Positions 33,200 through 45,640 of a DNA stretch of 64,000 nucleotides are shown here, in pieces. Numbering within the stretch: position 1 is the stretch's first letter; each line of letters opens with the position of its first letter. The stretch comes from Molossus alvarezi (taxonomy: Eukaryota > Chordata > Mammalia > Chiroptera > Molossidae): contig CM073886.1 of assembly GCA_037176705.1 (NCBI GenBank), positions 18,523,501 to 18,587,500 of the forward strand, written 5' to 3'. The position numbers and the translations under genes were made by a program. Below the pieces are notes generated by a model. The model did no database searches. It was not told where the DNA came from and saw only the letters and a program-made list of their open reading frames with translations.

Positions 33200-35683
33200 T
33201 TCCCATCTTTCTTTACAAAAAAAAAAATCCTCTAATTAGAAATTGCATATCTCTGGCAAGTCCTCTGTGGTATGACAGTGAGTGGCAGAGTTATGGCCAA
33301 ATTACCTGCAATGCCATTTTAAATTTATTGCCTACTCCTTGCTTGTCTAAGGCTAAACCAACTTGATTCCTAAAGCTGTTCTTATTTGGAGGGATAGTAA
33401 AAGTAATGGTTTTCCAAGTCCATGACTATAGCGCAGAAAGACAATTCTTTGTGTTGGTCCTGGTGGGGTGTGGCTGGTACCAGAACGGGTGAAGGGAAAG
33501 AGCTTCCTGTGTGCTTGTTTTTAATGTTATTCTCTGAAGAGCATTGGCTATTGATTAAACTCGCATAACATCTAGGCCATTGGTGCTCAAATGGTGGATG
33601 GTAATTATTTTACCCCATTATTCATATTATCTACTTAGCAGCTAGAAAGTATAATTCCTCTTGCAATTTTATTTCTTTTCATTCTTTGGTTTTGCTAATG
33701 GCACTGAAATTAACTAGTTCGTCCAATCTCTTTGCCTATGCCATCAAGAGGGCTCTGGGAGTGGTTCAGAAATCAATTTTCAACCAGTTCACACCTGTGC
33801 CTAAAGTAAACACCAGTGATGCTCACTGGCAAGCTGCCAATATTTGGAAGTCACTGTGCTAATGAGGCCCGAGCATATACTATCCTGCCCAGATGAAACA
33901 TGGCTTTGAAGGTGCTGGCTTGAGGAATTACAATGGGCATGCTGCAGAGTTAAGGAAAATGTTTCCATTTATGTGCTGTCATTTTCTCACCTGTAGGCAT
34001 GAGGGAGAAACCACAACAATGTTTTATAGCTTTTAATATGGTGTTAGTGTTTTCCTTGAGTGGGCATGGTTCAAGGATGGTTCCAAAAGGTGGGGAGGTC
34101 ACCTTGTAAACTGAACAACTGTTCAATCATGGAGAAGAATGCCCCCGACCTTGGAGGCTCTAGTGGGAATGGAAATTATTTCCTCTGATCAGTCATTGGT
34201 ATTCAGTTAAGTGGTATTCCTGCAGGGTTGTCTTCGAGGCATTGGGACCCTGCTCACATTATGTATGCATACATGGTGAACACATTGTTCGTCTTATTAA
34301 AGGCTTATTAACTGCCGTTTGTGAAATGGGGGAAGAATAAACACACTTCCAAATGGCTAGCAGGTTTGTTATTCCCTTGTCTGACACATGCAACCCTAGG
34401 GCGTAGGGGGGAATTTACAGAAACAAGGATTTAAAAGAAATATTCAAAATTATGTCAGTTCACGCTGAGAAAGGCAAGGAAACCTGAGAAATCTTGATTT
34501 TTCCACTGTAGTTTTATTTCAGTGCTTACTGAAGGGAATCAAGAAGAAGGCAAATTAGAAATGATGGCTAAAAACAAGCGAAGGATCTGTCAAAATGACA
34601 CTGGATTGGGGAAAGTCTCTGTTAATGTCGAAGCTTGGAATTCCAGGTAGTAAAAGTATTAAGTAGAAAGTAAATTCTGCATGAACCAACATGACAAAAA
34701 CATTTTATTAGAAATATGGAGAGAATCATAGAACAGAAAGCTTCAGACTCTTTCAGGAAGTATGAGTTTGAAGGGCACGTGAGTTGCATCAAAATGATTG
34801 GGACCACAGATTTGGGTAGAGATATATATACAGCCTTCATATTGACTCTCTGTTTCTCAATCTGCAGGAGCCAAGTGCCCTGAAATTGAGGTGTTCATCC
34901 CCCAAACAGCTCTCGGGTGTTGCTGAGTGATGATTCTATGCACAATGAGAGATGTGTCTTTGTTCTTTGCTTCCCACATTCTGAAATGCATAATAGTGTC
35001 TATCCTTCCTTCTGGTGAGAGGTTTGTGTTTAGGGATGTAATTGACCATCACCTTGGCTGGGATCTTCTCCCTGCTTGTCCTGTCCCCAGTACTAGCCCA
35101 TCAATCTTTGTGTTTCTGCAGTCCCGATGGCCAAGAAAGGAGGACCGTCTGTCAGCAGCATCAAAGGAGACTTCGATTGTGGGCAGAGTCCAATCTTCCA
35201 GTCTCCTCTTTGTGAACACTCTAGTTGCACTGGAGACGTTGAATTTTACCACGAACCCCCTTATTTACATGGATGGCCCATGTACACAACATGTAACCCA
35301 AGTAGGAATGCTACAATAAGTCACCAGTCACATAATTAAAGAAGTTGAGGCTTCTTGCCCAAAAGTGGGATAACACACAGTCAGTGAAGCATTATTTATT
35401 TCAAACCAAACTAATATTGTTAGAGTAACCATTAAGGCAGGTGGCTGTACTGCATCAAAAATATTAATTACACACCGTCTTGGCACTGATAATTCATGTT
35501 CACGTATGGCATTCTCCCTAGGAAAATGCTGAAATATGCTACAAAACAACACTCTGAATAATTCAAGAGAGGCTGAGTCTCAGCAGGAGGGCTTGACTGA
35601 CATCACCGTTGTGGTTTTAACTCCCGCTACTGTTTTTCTTTCTCCTTCTAAGGGATCTGAGTGCCAAATCTCCTTGTGTCTTA
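32801..35683. other. Repeat-poor single-copy DNA, no gene seen
   Basis: Nearly 2.9 kb with only a CA microsatellite at 33159-33197. No exon structure recognised. The longest frame (130 codons at 34927-35319) overlaps a minus-strand frame and has no domain. Confidence 0.45.
33159..33197. repeat. (CA)n microsatellite
   Basis: About 39 bases of uninterrupted CA. ACACACATGCACACAAAC just upstream is a degenerate extension. Confidence 0.97.
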
Positions 35684-35927
35684 AAATGTATCATTAAAGC
35701 CTGACTGGTGTGGCTCAATAGACTGAGCACCATCCCATGGACTGAGAGGTCCTGGTTTGATTCCTGGTCAGGGCACATGCCCAGGTTGCTGGTTCGATCC
35801 CCAGTAGGGGGTGTGCAGGAGGCAGCTGATCAATGTTTCTCTCATCGATGTTCCTATCTCTGTCTCCCTTCTTATCTCTCTAAAAAAATCAATCAAAGCA
35901 TATATTTTTTTAAATGTATCATTAAAG
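35684..35927 (+). mobile_element. VES SINE with 16-bp target-site duplication
   Basis: A sense VES (35700-35911) between perfect 16-bp duplications AAATGTATCATTAAAG at 35684-35699 and 35912-35927. The body has CCCCAGTAGGGGGTGTGCAGG and AAATCAATCAAAGC. Head is diverged (CCTGACTGGTGTGGCTCAAT). Confidence 0.96.
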
Positions 35928-36465
35928 AACACACACCCCAGTGTCAGTAACTTGGGAAAGTTCAGAAGTCTTGACTTAGATGTGCGAAAACTTTTGAAAG
36001 GACTGACTGATCTTGGTGTGAATCCTGGTTGGCTTAGTTTTTCCTTAATAAATACAAGATGTCATTACTTGTCTTTCATGATTGTTGTAGGGATTAGACA
36101 CAACATATTGACTACACTTAGACTATGGTATTCTCAGAGTTGATGCTGTAACTATGAGTAATGTAAACTTAAGTTTTGTGAGTTCCGGGAGAGAGCAAGC
36201 ATATCCGTAGGAAGCCTTCATGGACTCTGAGAAGATTCCTTTGGTAGTAGGAAATTTCCATTAGAGTTGCTCTTAGTTGCCCACCGGACTGGAGAATCTT
36301 CGGGGGCTACCCCAAAGAAGGAAAGGCAACTCCCCTGATACTGTATAGGCTCACCTAAGTACAGGATTTCCTCTAGGGACATATGCCAATGCACCCCACC
36401 CCAATAGGTTTTGATAAAGGAAAACTGGATTTGGAAGGACTTAATCACCCTACATGATATTGTTT
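35928..36465. other. Single-copy DNA, no gene seen
   Basis: No recognised repeat or domain. Confidence 0.4.
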
Positions 36466-36630
36466 ATTTTTTTGTCCCTTCTATATCTCCCTGCACTAGA
36501 ATTCAAAGTCTTTGACACCAAGGATCATACCTTTTCCACTCACAGCAATGTTTATTCTGCACCTAGGAAGATGCCTGGCCCAGATCTGACTGGCAAGATA
36601 GATTTGAGTGAATGAATCAAGAATGGAATA
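36466..36630 (+). mobile_element. L2 LINE 3' end
   Basis: TGCACTAGAATTCAAAGTC, GCACCTAGGAAGATGCCTGGC and GAGTGAATGAATC follow the L2 terminal pattern. Confidence 0.65.
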
Positions 36631-36984
36631 TTGGGAAATTTAAGTCAAATGATCTCAAACTCAGATGCCTACAGAAATCTGCAAATTTTTAGTTGGGCTG
36701 AGTACAAAATGATAAGGGAACAGATTGAGCCTCCAAGAGGGAACTCAATAAATTTATCATTCTCAAGTGGACACGGAGGGTTCATGGGAACAAAGTGACT
36801 AATCCGTATTTATAATGGCCAGTGAGTCCCACCAAAATAGTCATGGTGTTGCTTGCTTTCTCTCTCTCGCCCATCTGTTCAGCCTTGAAATGATGAGGGT
36901 TGTATTTTCAGTAGAAAACAAACATGTTAACAGTCTTATATGGTAATTGGTTTATGCCAAAATGGTATTTATAAAATGAACCAA

Positions 36985-37155
36985 TGGATGTGTTTTAAGT
37001 GCCTACTGTGTGTCAGACATGGAGCTCGGTGTATGGTTACAATACCAAGTACTACAGCCTTCACAGTGGGTTTCATGCAGCATCATTCTCACCACTACTA
37101 GCCCAGAACACTACATGGAACATAGTTGGCCTTTAATAAACATTAGCTTAAGGAC
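36985..37155. mobile_element. L2-like relic
   Basis: AAGTGCCTACTGTGTGTCAGA resembles antisense L2/MIR. CACTACATGGAACATAGTTGG followed by CCTTTAATAAACATT resembles a sense L2 end. The mixed orientation may reflect two fragments. Confidence 0.4.
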
Positions 37156-37789
37156 TAAATGTTTAATAGGATGAAGGAAATAAAAAACTTACTGATCACG
37201 AGTTCAAAGTGGCTATGTACATGCACATACATGCACATGCATGCACATGCATATCTTATAAAGTGGCATGTTAGAATTTTTCTTCACTTCTCACCATCTG
37301 AACATCTAAATTTAAGAATATTTACTTAAATATAAAGAAAATCTAAAATTTTCAAGCTATTGTTCCTGAGCTGGAAACATCTTTTGAAACTATTGGTAGA
37401 ACTTAATATCTTCAGATGAACTTTCCGATTTGGCTTACACGTTTTCCTTTCCTGTGAAAAAAAAAAAAAATTAGGCTTCAGTTTCTAGCTGAAGAAAAAT
37501 AAGGTGTGTTAAGTATTGATTCATTTTGCATACTCCAACCTTTGGTGTATGTAAACCAGCATTTATAAGGCATTCGAGACTGCACTAAAGTGACCCGTAT
37601 TCCACTTTAGGACTTGATGTAACGTTTAGCTGTGTGTGGCACCCAGATTAGTTGTCAGTGCTCTGATTCAGTGTACAAATGGGAAAATTGTTTTTCTTAA
37701 ATTGTTATCTCTGGGATGTTAACATTTATGGAGAAAATGTTTGTGGTCAACAATGCTTATCAGAATTCAATATAAAAATGTATTTATAG
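37156..37789. other. Single-copy DNA with a CATGCA run, no gene seen
   Basis: Contains CATGCA/CATACA units at 37216-37252 (alternating purine-pyrimidine) and a 14-A run near 37458. No repeat family or gene recognised. Confidence 0.45.
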
Positions 37790-38162
37790 CAGTGTTTCTC
37801 AAGGTGGATTGTGTACTTGGATCACCTAAGAGGTCACATTGAAATTCAGATGCTGGTCTGGCCAGTGTGGCTCATTGGTTGAGCGTCGATCCATGCACCG
37901 AGAAGTTGCCAGTTCACTTCCCAGTCAAGGCACATGCCCAGTGGGGGACATGCAGGAGGTGGCCAATCAACGTTCTCTCTCATCGATATTTCTATCTCTT
38001 TCTCTCCATCTCCCCTTATTTCTCTCTAAATTCAATAAAGAAAAGAAATTCAGATTCTGATTCAGCAAGCCTGGGTTAGGTCCTGAGACCCAGCATTTCT
38101 AATGAGCTCCCCAGTAATAGGGCATTTATCACCCCATGGACCACACACTTTGAGTAGCAAGG
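37790..38162. mobile_element. hAT-type DNA transposon split by a VES SINE
   Basis: The left end CAGTGTTTCTCAAGGTGG and right end ACTTTGAGTAGCAAGG are inverted-repeat-like. GATCACCTAAGAGGTCAC and TTCTGATTCAGCAAGCC internal blocks fit a MER5/MER20-like hAT. The VES at 37856-38044 separates the halves. Confidence 0.75.
37841..38059 (+). mobile_element. VES SINE inside the hAT element
   Basis: A sense VES (37856-38044) flanked by GAAATTCAGATGCTG at 37841-37855 and GAAATTCAGATTCTG at 38045-38059, one mismatch in 15. The body is short: it lacks one block between the B box and CCAGTGGGGGACATGCAGG. Confidence 0.94.
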
Positions 38163-38214
38163 ATTTTGAGCAAGTAACATACTTACTACTGTGCATGTGT
38201 TATTTCGGTCCCAT

Positions 38215-38405
38215 GCACATGAAAATCCTTTAGTAGGTAATGTTATAGTTTTATTATTTCTATTTTATAGGTTGAAAAAATAAAATTCAGTGCAGTAAGA
38301 GGACTGATTTGAAGTTGCTCCTTTAGGAAAAAGCAGAGCTGGGATTTGAACCCAGGAACTCTGGCTTCAAGCTCATGCAGTTAAACACTGGGTCAACTGC
38401 CTGGT
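38215..38405 (-). mobile_element. MIR relic, antisense
   Basis: TTATTTCTATTTTATAGGTTG and AGCAGAGCTGGGATTTGAACC followed by CAGGAACTCTGGCTTC are reverse-complement MIR landmarks. Confidence 0.7.
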
Positions 38406-40589
38406 GTCACTACTTCAATAGCTGTAGCAAAGTCTTAGGTCTGTAATGAGAGTGGCAGAATATCTCTGTGCTAGGGTACATTTAGAATATGCTTTTGGTA
38501 GTCTCTGCTTGGAATTGCTGGACTGAAATCCTGGAGTGTTAAGGTCTCTTGGAACCATCAGTAATTCTTGGACATTTGTTTTCAACTTAATGCTTCTCAT
38601 TAATACTCTGTCACCCCCAGGAGGGTACAGAATCAATCTCTTTAGCTCCCAGTAGCATGAGAAAGGTAAGTAGTCATTACACGTAGGTCCAGACTTTGAA
38701 CTGAATGAGCTTTTATCATTTTTACCAAGTATGCCCTTTATTTGTGCACAAGTTATTTTTAGAATAATAAAGATATGTACTGATCTGTTTAGTAATGGGA
38801 ATGATCTTTCCTTCAGATTACACTGTTGAGCAATTTCTGAACAATAGAATTTTTCTTTGCAGATGTCACAGAGGTATCATTTCATTGATTTGTTTCAAAG
38901 GGTAGATATAGATTGATGGAGGAAGATGGTCTTCTACCTTTGATTGGTGCTGCAAAGAATAAAATCCCACCAGTGTACCTTTTGCATAATCAATAGGAAG
39001 TGAGGAAGGCACTCATTTTAACTCGGATGCTTGCTGTGGCACCATCCTAATCAGCTCCCATTCTAATCACAGCAGTGGAAGGAAGAGAGGCATTCATGGG
39101 CCTGCTGATGCGTGTGTCCCAGAACTACAGCTGTTCACTGGAAACAGCTAGAATGCTACTCTGTGAATGCCATTTTAACTGAGCCTCTTTCCATCGTATA
39201 GTATGTCCAGCATCGTCCGGCATCTGTCTGGTCCACCAGCACAGCTAATTCTGAGTCAAACCATAGCTAGCTGTAGAACAGGAACATGCAATGAATAAGA
39301 ATTATTAAATGGAAGGTAGATGCATCAGAGGAAAAACGCCTTCCCAGGCCATTTAAAGGAGTAAAATAATTTAAATGTCTTCTGAATATAGTAAGGATTT
39401 GAGGCCATCTGTAAAGAGAGCGAATTGCATGAGTAATATTAAGTGTCCGTCCACAATAACAGAATAATGATTTTATGAAGCAGTGTAGAAAAAGAAGGGA
39501 GAACAGGGATCCCTGAATACCTTGATAGTTGAGAAGGAAATGGAAATGTAACAGTTTAACATGGGCGGCGGGTGGACAGAAGAGGAAACAGAATCATACG
39601 TGATAACAAATACTTTTAAGCAAAACAAGGAAAAGAGGTTTAAAAAGGTGAGGAATTGTGGCCACAGCCATTTTAGACAACGAGGGAGATGTACTTGGAT
39701 TCTCGCATGTAGAAACTACCTTTTCACGAATCCCGACACCTTGCTTGACAGTCATAATTAGTCACATGTGTAATAAGTACCAGCATGGGTTGTAATGATA
39801 AACAGCAGTAATTTTAGTATGAGTAATACAAGGAATTAAAAAGAAAAGCAAAGGAGCCGCAGAGCAGTTTTCTTATTCTGGCTGCAATGAATTTAACACA
39901 TATGGGGAGGAGGAAAAAAAAGGATTTAGTACCTATTATGTGCTCAGTTAATATTGAAAGAGTTTATAGTGCTGAGAGAGTAGTTTTGTTATTGCATAAA
40001 AGGTGCTTTTGCAAATGAAGAACATTATACTCTCCACTCTACACAGGAAACATATTCTTGTACATATTCATTTGCTGGAATGATATCATAGGAGGTGGTC
40101 AAAACTACAGGAATATTATTTTTTTTCCTCCCTCCCTCATTTTCTTTTTTTCCAGTATGGGATTGTCTAAAAACTATAGATTCATGTTGTGTGTGTACTT
40201 GTATGTTTAATTCAGATTTATACAGTTCAGGGTTTAAAATGTCTTTTTCTTTATGAACATCATTAGTGAATCCTGGTGTGCCTTTGGACTTTGGCATTAA
40301 ACTAAAGGAGGTACAGTTAATATAGAAATTGGTATTTTTCTGATGAAGTCTCACATAGAACAGTCAAGTGGAAATACCTCTGATGGGTTTTGGAAGAAAC
40401 AGGTTCACCGTTTTTCCTTTGTGTTTTTTTTTTGGTTTGTTTGTTTTTGTTTCTTAAGCAAAATCTAAATATATGTGAATTTTTCTTTTGTGGGAGGTAG
40501 CTCTGAGAAGTTCCCAAGAAATTTAAATTGCTCAATAATCAATGTCGAACAGACACATTCAAACGTTAAAACCAGCCTATTAATAGCCA
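38406..40589. other. Repeat-poor single-copy DNA, no gene seen
   Basis: About 2.2 kb with no repeat family recognised and no convincing exon. The 109-codon minus-strand frame at 40025-40354 has no recognised domain. Confidence 0.45.
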
Positions 40590-43238
40590 TGCTTCTGGGG
40601 GTCTGGTCAAGATAGTGGCATAGATAAACTTGGTACTTGAATCCTCTCACAACCACATCAAAATTACAACTGAACTACAGAACAACCATCATTCAGAAAT
40701 GCCTGAACTCTAGCTGAACAGAAGTCCTACAATTAAGAATAGAAACAGAAAGCCACATTGAGACTGGTAGGAGGGGATGGAGATTTTGAACAGGTTGGGG
40801 CCATAATCATGTATGGTGGATGAAAATCGGGAGGGATATTGCAGCTGCAGAGGTTCCCACCTAAGAAAGGAAAGGTCTCAGCCACACACCAGGCCCCCAG
40901 CCCAGGGTTCAGTGTCAGGAGAAGTCCCTATAAATCCTGGTTGTAAAAACCAGTGGGGATTGTGGCTGAGTGAAATGGAAGTCTACTAAAGTCCCAGACA
41001 TTCTTCTTAAAGGGTCCACACATGGACTTACTTGGACTTACTGGCTCTGAGCTCCAGGTCTGGGACAGCAGCTTCAAAGGCACTGGAGACATCCAGGTGG
41101 GAATGGAATTGTCTGGCATCAAGGTGATAGCTAGGGGAGCAGAAGTGTGGGCAGAGGCCATTATTCCTTTGCTGAGCCCTCCCCCCCACAGAACCAGCAG
41201 GTGAGCGCCATATCTGAGTCTCCATCAACCTGGCTAAGACTAACCCCCCACCACAGCGATTCCCTGAGACCCCACCACACCCAACTTATAGACCCACCCA
41301 AGCCTTTTCTATACAAACCTCCTGTCTTGGCTACTGCTTCAGACTTTCAAAAATCTCTCAAACACACAGCATCTGGCCTCAACATGCCCCATACCTCTCC
41401 TCCTGCTAAGTGCCCCAGGCCTGCTACTAGTGACAGCCAGCTGTTGTTTGCAGCTTAGCTTCTTCTGTGCACCTCCTGCCCAATACAAGTAGCAGCCATC
41501 TACAGATTTCTCTGTAGCCAGATGGCCTTGGGCAAGGCACAGGTAGCAGATGACCTTGGCCTACACCTCCTGATAAGCTACACAGCCAGAACACCTGGTG
41601 AACGTCATCAGATTATATCAAAACACCACCCAACAACCTCCACAAGTGACATATTCAAGAGGTAGATCCAGAGCCCCACTGAAGTAAGTCCTTCTTCATG
41701 GGGTCAGTTCCTGCACAGCTGATCCTTTGTGGTGGTCAGGGCCAGTCTTTACAGCCCATGAGCCTAAAGGTAAATCCCTCCTATTGAGCTGCCAACAGCA
41801 ATGAAGGTTCAACCACAACTGGAGGGTGCACACAGCCCACATGGGGGCACATCTGGAATGCCCAGCTTGTGTGACTAGGAAGGTTGTGCCACTGGACTTT
41901 ATAGGACATCTACTCCATAAGGCCGTTCTACCAAGCCCTGGAGGCATAGTAGCTCTACATAATACATAGAAACAAACACAAGGAGGCAGTTAAAATGAGG
42001 AAAGAAAGAAACATGTCCTAAATGAAAGAACAGAATAAAATTCCAGAAAAAGAACTAAATAAAACAGAGACAAGAAATCTACCAGATGCAGTGTTCAAAA
42101 CACTGGTTGTAAAGATTCTTAATGAACTTAGGGGAAGAGTAGATGTACTTCAACAGAGGACTAGGAAACATAAAAATGGAGATAGAAAACATAAAAAAGG
42201 CAGAAATGAAAAATATATGAACTGAAATGAGCAATACATTACAGGGAATAAAAAGTAGACTAGATGAAGCAGAGGATTAAATCATAAATTTGGAAGATAA
42301 GGAAGCAGAAAACAGCCAATCAGAACAGCAAAAAAAAAAAAAAAAAAAAAAAGACAAAAATATGAGCATAGTATAAGGAGCCTCTGGGACAACATCAAGC
42401 ATACCAACATCCACATAATGGGTGCCAGAAGAAGAAGAGAGAGAACAAAAAATTAAAAACCTATGTAAAAAAATAATGATGGAAAATTTCCTAATCTGGT
42501 GAAGGAAATAGACATGCAAGTCCAGGAAGCACAGAGTCCCAAACAAGATGAACCCAAAGAGGCCTACACCAAGACACATCATAATTAAAATGCCAGTGTT
42601 TAAAGACAAAAGTAGAATCTTAAAAGGAGCAAGAGAAAATCAGTTAGTTACCTACAAGGGAGCTCCCATAAGACTATCAGCTAATTTTTTCAACAGAAAC
42701 TTTGCAGGCCAGAAGGGATTGGCATGAAATATTCAAAGTGATGAAAAGCAAGGACTTACAACCAAGATTACTGTACCCAGCAAAGCTATTGTTTAGAATC
42801 TAAGGACAGATAAAGGGCTTCCCAGACAAGAAAATGCTAATGGAGTTCATCACCACCAAACCAGTATTACAAGAAATTTTAAAGGTTCTTTTGTAAGACA
42901 AAGAAGAAGGAGACAAACAATAAAAAATATGAATAATAAAATGACAATAAATTCATATCTAGCAATAATTATTTTTAAATGGATTAAATGTTCCAATAGA
43001 GAGACATATGGAGGCTGAATTGATAACAAAACAAGACCTTTACATATGCTTTCTACAAGAGATCTCCTTTAGATCAAAAGACACACACAGACTGAAATTA
43101 TAGGCATGGGAAAAGGTATTTCATGAAAATGGAAACAAGTAAACAAAAATGGGGGTCGCAATACTTATACCAGAAAAAAACAACTTTAAAATGAAGGCTA
43201 TATAACAAGAAACAAAGAAGAATCCAGCCATTCCACTT

Positions 43239-43538
43239 TTGGATATTTATCCAAAGAAACCCAAAACACTAAATTGTAAAGGCATATACATCTATTGGTT
43301 ATTTGAAGCATTATTTACAATAGCCAAGATATGGAAGCAACCTAAGTGTACATCAGTAGATGAATGGATAAAGAAGAAGTGGAGCACATATACAATGAAA
43401 TATGACTCAGCCATGAAAAAGAATGAAACCTTTTCATCTGCAACAACATGGATGGACCTAGAGGGTATTGTCCTGAGTGAAATAAGTCAGACAGAGGAAG
43501 ACAGATGCCATATGATTTCATTTATATCTAGAATCTGA
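43239..43538 (+). pseudogene. LINE-1 ORF2 C-terminal fragment
   Basis: About 99 open codons with EALFTIAKIWKQPKCTSVDE, then TTWMDLEGIVLSEISQTEED, the ORF2 C-terminal signature. No RT or endonuclease lies in the same frame upstream. Part of the 40590-44165 element. Confidence 0.8.
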
Positions 43539-43579
43539 AAAATAAAATAAATGAACACATAGAATAGAAACAGACTCAT

Positions 43580-43696
43580 TGATACAGAGAACTTGTTTTG
43601 TTGTTGTTAATCCTCACCAGAGGATATTTTTTTCCATTGATTTTTACCGAGAGTGGAAGGGAGAGAGGAAGGGAAGGGGGGAGGGAAGGAGGGAGG

Positions 43697-43727
<31 letters not shown>

Positions 43728-43885
43728 GTGAGAGAGACACATTGATTGGTTGCCTCCTGCATGCGCTCTGACCAGGGCTGGGGATAAAACCTGCAACCCA
43801 CTGGGAATCAAACCCATGACCCTTTAGTGCATGGGCCAATGCTCCAACCACTGAACCACACTGGCTAGGGTGATACAGAGAACTT
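43580..43885 (-). mobile_element. VES SINE with 15-bp target-site duplication
   Basis: An antisense VES (43595-43870) with perfect 15-bp duplications TGATACAGAGAACTT at 43580-43594 and 43871-43885. It contains a GA-rich stretch with about 13 GA units at 43701-43728. The subgroup differs, with GTGCATGGGCCAATGCTCC near its head. Inserted in the L1 3' UTR. Confidence 0.95.
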
Positions 43886-44544
43886 TTTGATGGTTGCCAG
43901 ATGGGAGGGTGGTTAAGGGGGTGGGTGAAAAAGGTGAAGGGATTAGTAAGTATAGATTGGTAGTTAGAGAATAATCCTGGGGGTGCAAAGTACAGCACAG
44001 GGGATAAAGTCAATAATGTAATAACTATGTATGGTGTCAGATGGGTACTAGACTTATCAGGGACATCCCTTGGTAAGCTATATAAAGTCTAATCATTGAC
44101 CTGAACACCAGAAACTAATATAATGTATGTCAACTATAATGGAGAAATTAAAAATTATTTTAAGTCAAAATAATATATTTATGTTTTTATTGGCCTTAAG
44201 ATATCTAACAGGAAATTTCTAGTGTCAGATTGAGTTTTGGCCCTTCCAGAAGAATGGTGTTGTTTGTATATTGTCAAAAAGTCACTAAACTATGTTTCAT
44301 GACTTCAATATCCCTATTACCAACTTTGTAGTTCTCCAGATTTGGGTATGAAAAGAATTGCCTGAAATAAATAGTTAACTAACACTCAGCCTGGGAGCTG
44401 CCTCCCTGAACACCCTGCTTCTCTACTACTTACAAACTACAATTTAAAAAAGACTGACCATAGACTGACGCTCAGAGTCCCTTTTGATCTGGCCTGTTTC
44501 AAGCTGTCCTTCGCTACACAGTGACATTCCGAAGGTTACATCAT

Positions 44545-44680
44545 TGGTGTCTCTGGACATCTACAATTCCCTTCCTTTCTGACTCTATTTCTGTTCTTTC
44601 ATTCACCTGGGGTATGCCTGCCCCTTCGATCCATCATACCTACTCTTCAAAGCTCAGCCCAAATGATAATTGCAACTGTC
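44545..44680 (+). mobile_element. L2 LINE fragment
   Basis: CACCTGGGGTATGCCTGCCCC and CTACTCTTCAAAGCTCAGCCC followed by AAATGATAATTGC match the L2 stretch CTGCCTGGAATGC...CTCAGCTCAAATGTCAC. Confidence 0.6.
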
Positions 44681-44689
44681 TACATGCAT

Positions 44690-44895
44690 TTTCTATGCGC
44701 ATTCCATATGTAGAAAATTTCATTTTCACAGTACCCTATTTAGCCGACAATATTAATACTATTATTCCACAGATGAAGAAAGTGAGACCCAGAGAGAGTC
44801 AGTAACCTGCACCAAATCACATAGCTGGGAAGTACTGGATCTGGCTTCAGAATCTGCATTGGTAGTTACTCTATCAGACTGCCTTTCGAAACTTA
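44690..44895 (-). mobile_element. MIR relic, antisense
   Basis: TACTATTATTCCACAGATGAA, GAAAGTGAGACCCAGAGAGAG, AAATCACATAGCTGGGAAG and GGATCTGGCTTCAGAATCTG keep antisense MIR order. Confidence 0.78.
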
Positions 44896-44974
44896 CACCT
44901 CCTACGAACCAGTTCTTGCCTCTCCCCAGGAACATTTAAGCTGTCCCTCTTTGAACATGCTGATCTCTCTGTCT

Positions 44975-45640
44975 GTGCTCATCATTTTCTGCTTCGAATG
45001 TTTACTGGAAATTCAGTCACTAAACATTCATTTGCTGTCGGCCAGGTTCCTTGATAAGGACCAAAGTTGGATGATTTCCTCCCTTCAAGAAACTCTCAGT
45101 CTAGGTTTGGAGAGAGGCAAGAAATCAATGTAGATGAGATAATAACTATGAGATAGAAACATCTGAGATAACTTAGAAAACCTGAATCTTAGTTTGTCTT
45201 ACTGGAGGCATACACTAAGATGTAGGAACATAGAAGCCCAGGAGAGGGGCCACTTTAGCCAACGTGCACCAGGGAGATCTCCACTCTACCTGGAAAATGA
45301 TACTTGACTGGACCTTGAGGCATGAGTGTGTTTTTCCTATCTAGAGGGTCAAGGAAGGGGAGTCCAGCTAAGGGTAATGAGATGAGTAAAACCTCAGAAA
45401 CCAAGGGAAATGATACACACCAGGGGACCACCTAGGAGATGTGGCAGCTAGATTGCAGTGGACAGCATGAGAAGGTCAAGGGACAGAAAGTCCAGAACCA
45501 GTGGGTGAGGTCAGCTCATTCTATGGGTGCATGCTAAGGCGTTTGCCAGCGTTCTGTAGGCAGTGGGGAGCCACTGAAGGTTGTATGTGCATGTGAGTGG
45601 CATGATCATCATAGCTACGGTTTTCAAGGTTCATTGTGTT
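44975..45640 (-). mobile_element. L2 LINE 3' region, antisense
   Basis: CATTCATTTGCTGTCGGCC, CCCTTCAAGAAACTCTCAGTC, GAAATGATACACACCAGGGG and GGCAGTGGGGAGCCACTGAAG with GAGTGGCATGATCATC run through a long antisense L2 in order. Confidence 0.65.

Larger units (their letters stand above)
40590..44165 (+). mobile_element. Internally deleted LINE-1 / HAL1-like element
   Basis: Sense element with both ends. It has a 5' UTR from GTCTGGTCAAGATAGTGGC (about 40600) to about 42000 and an ORF1-like region at 42000-42900 (ACCAAGATTACTGTACCCAGC, GACAAGAAAATGCTAATGG). An endonuclease-like stretch covers 42960-43200. An abrupt jump near 43214 leads to the ORF2 C-terminus at 43239-43538. The 3' UTR ends at about 44165. 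The reverse-transcriptase part is missing. Either an internal deletion or a HAL1-type structure explains this. A poly-A run (42330-42352) lies in the ORF1 region and a VES has inserted at 43595. Confidence 0.72.
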
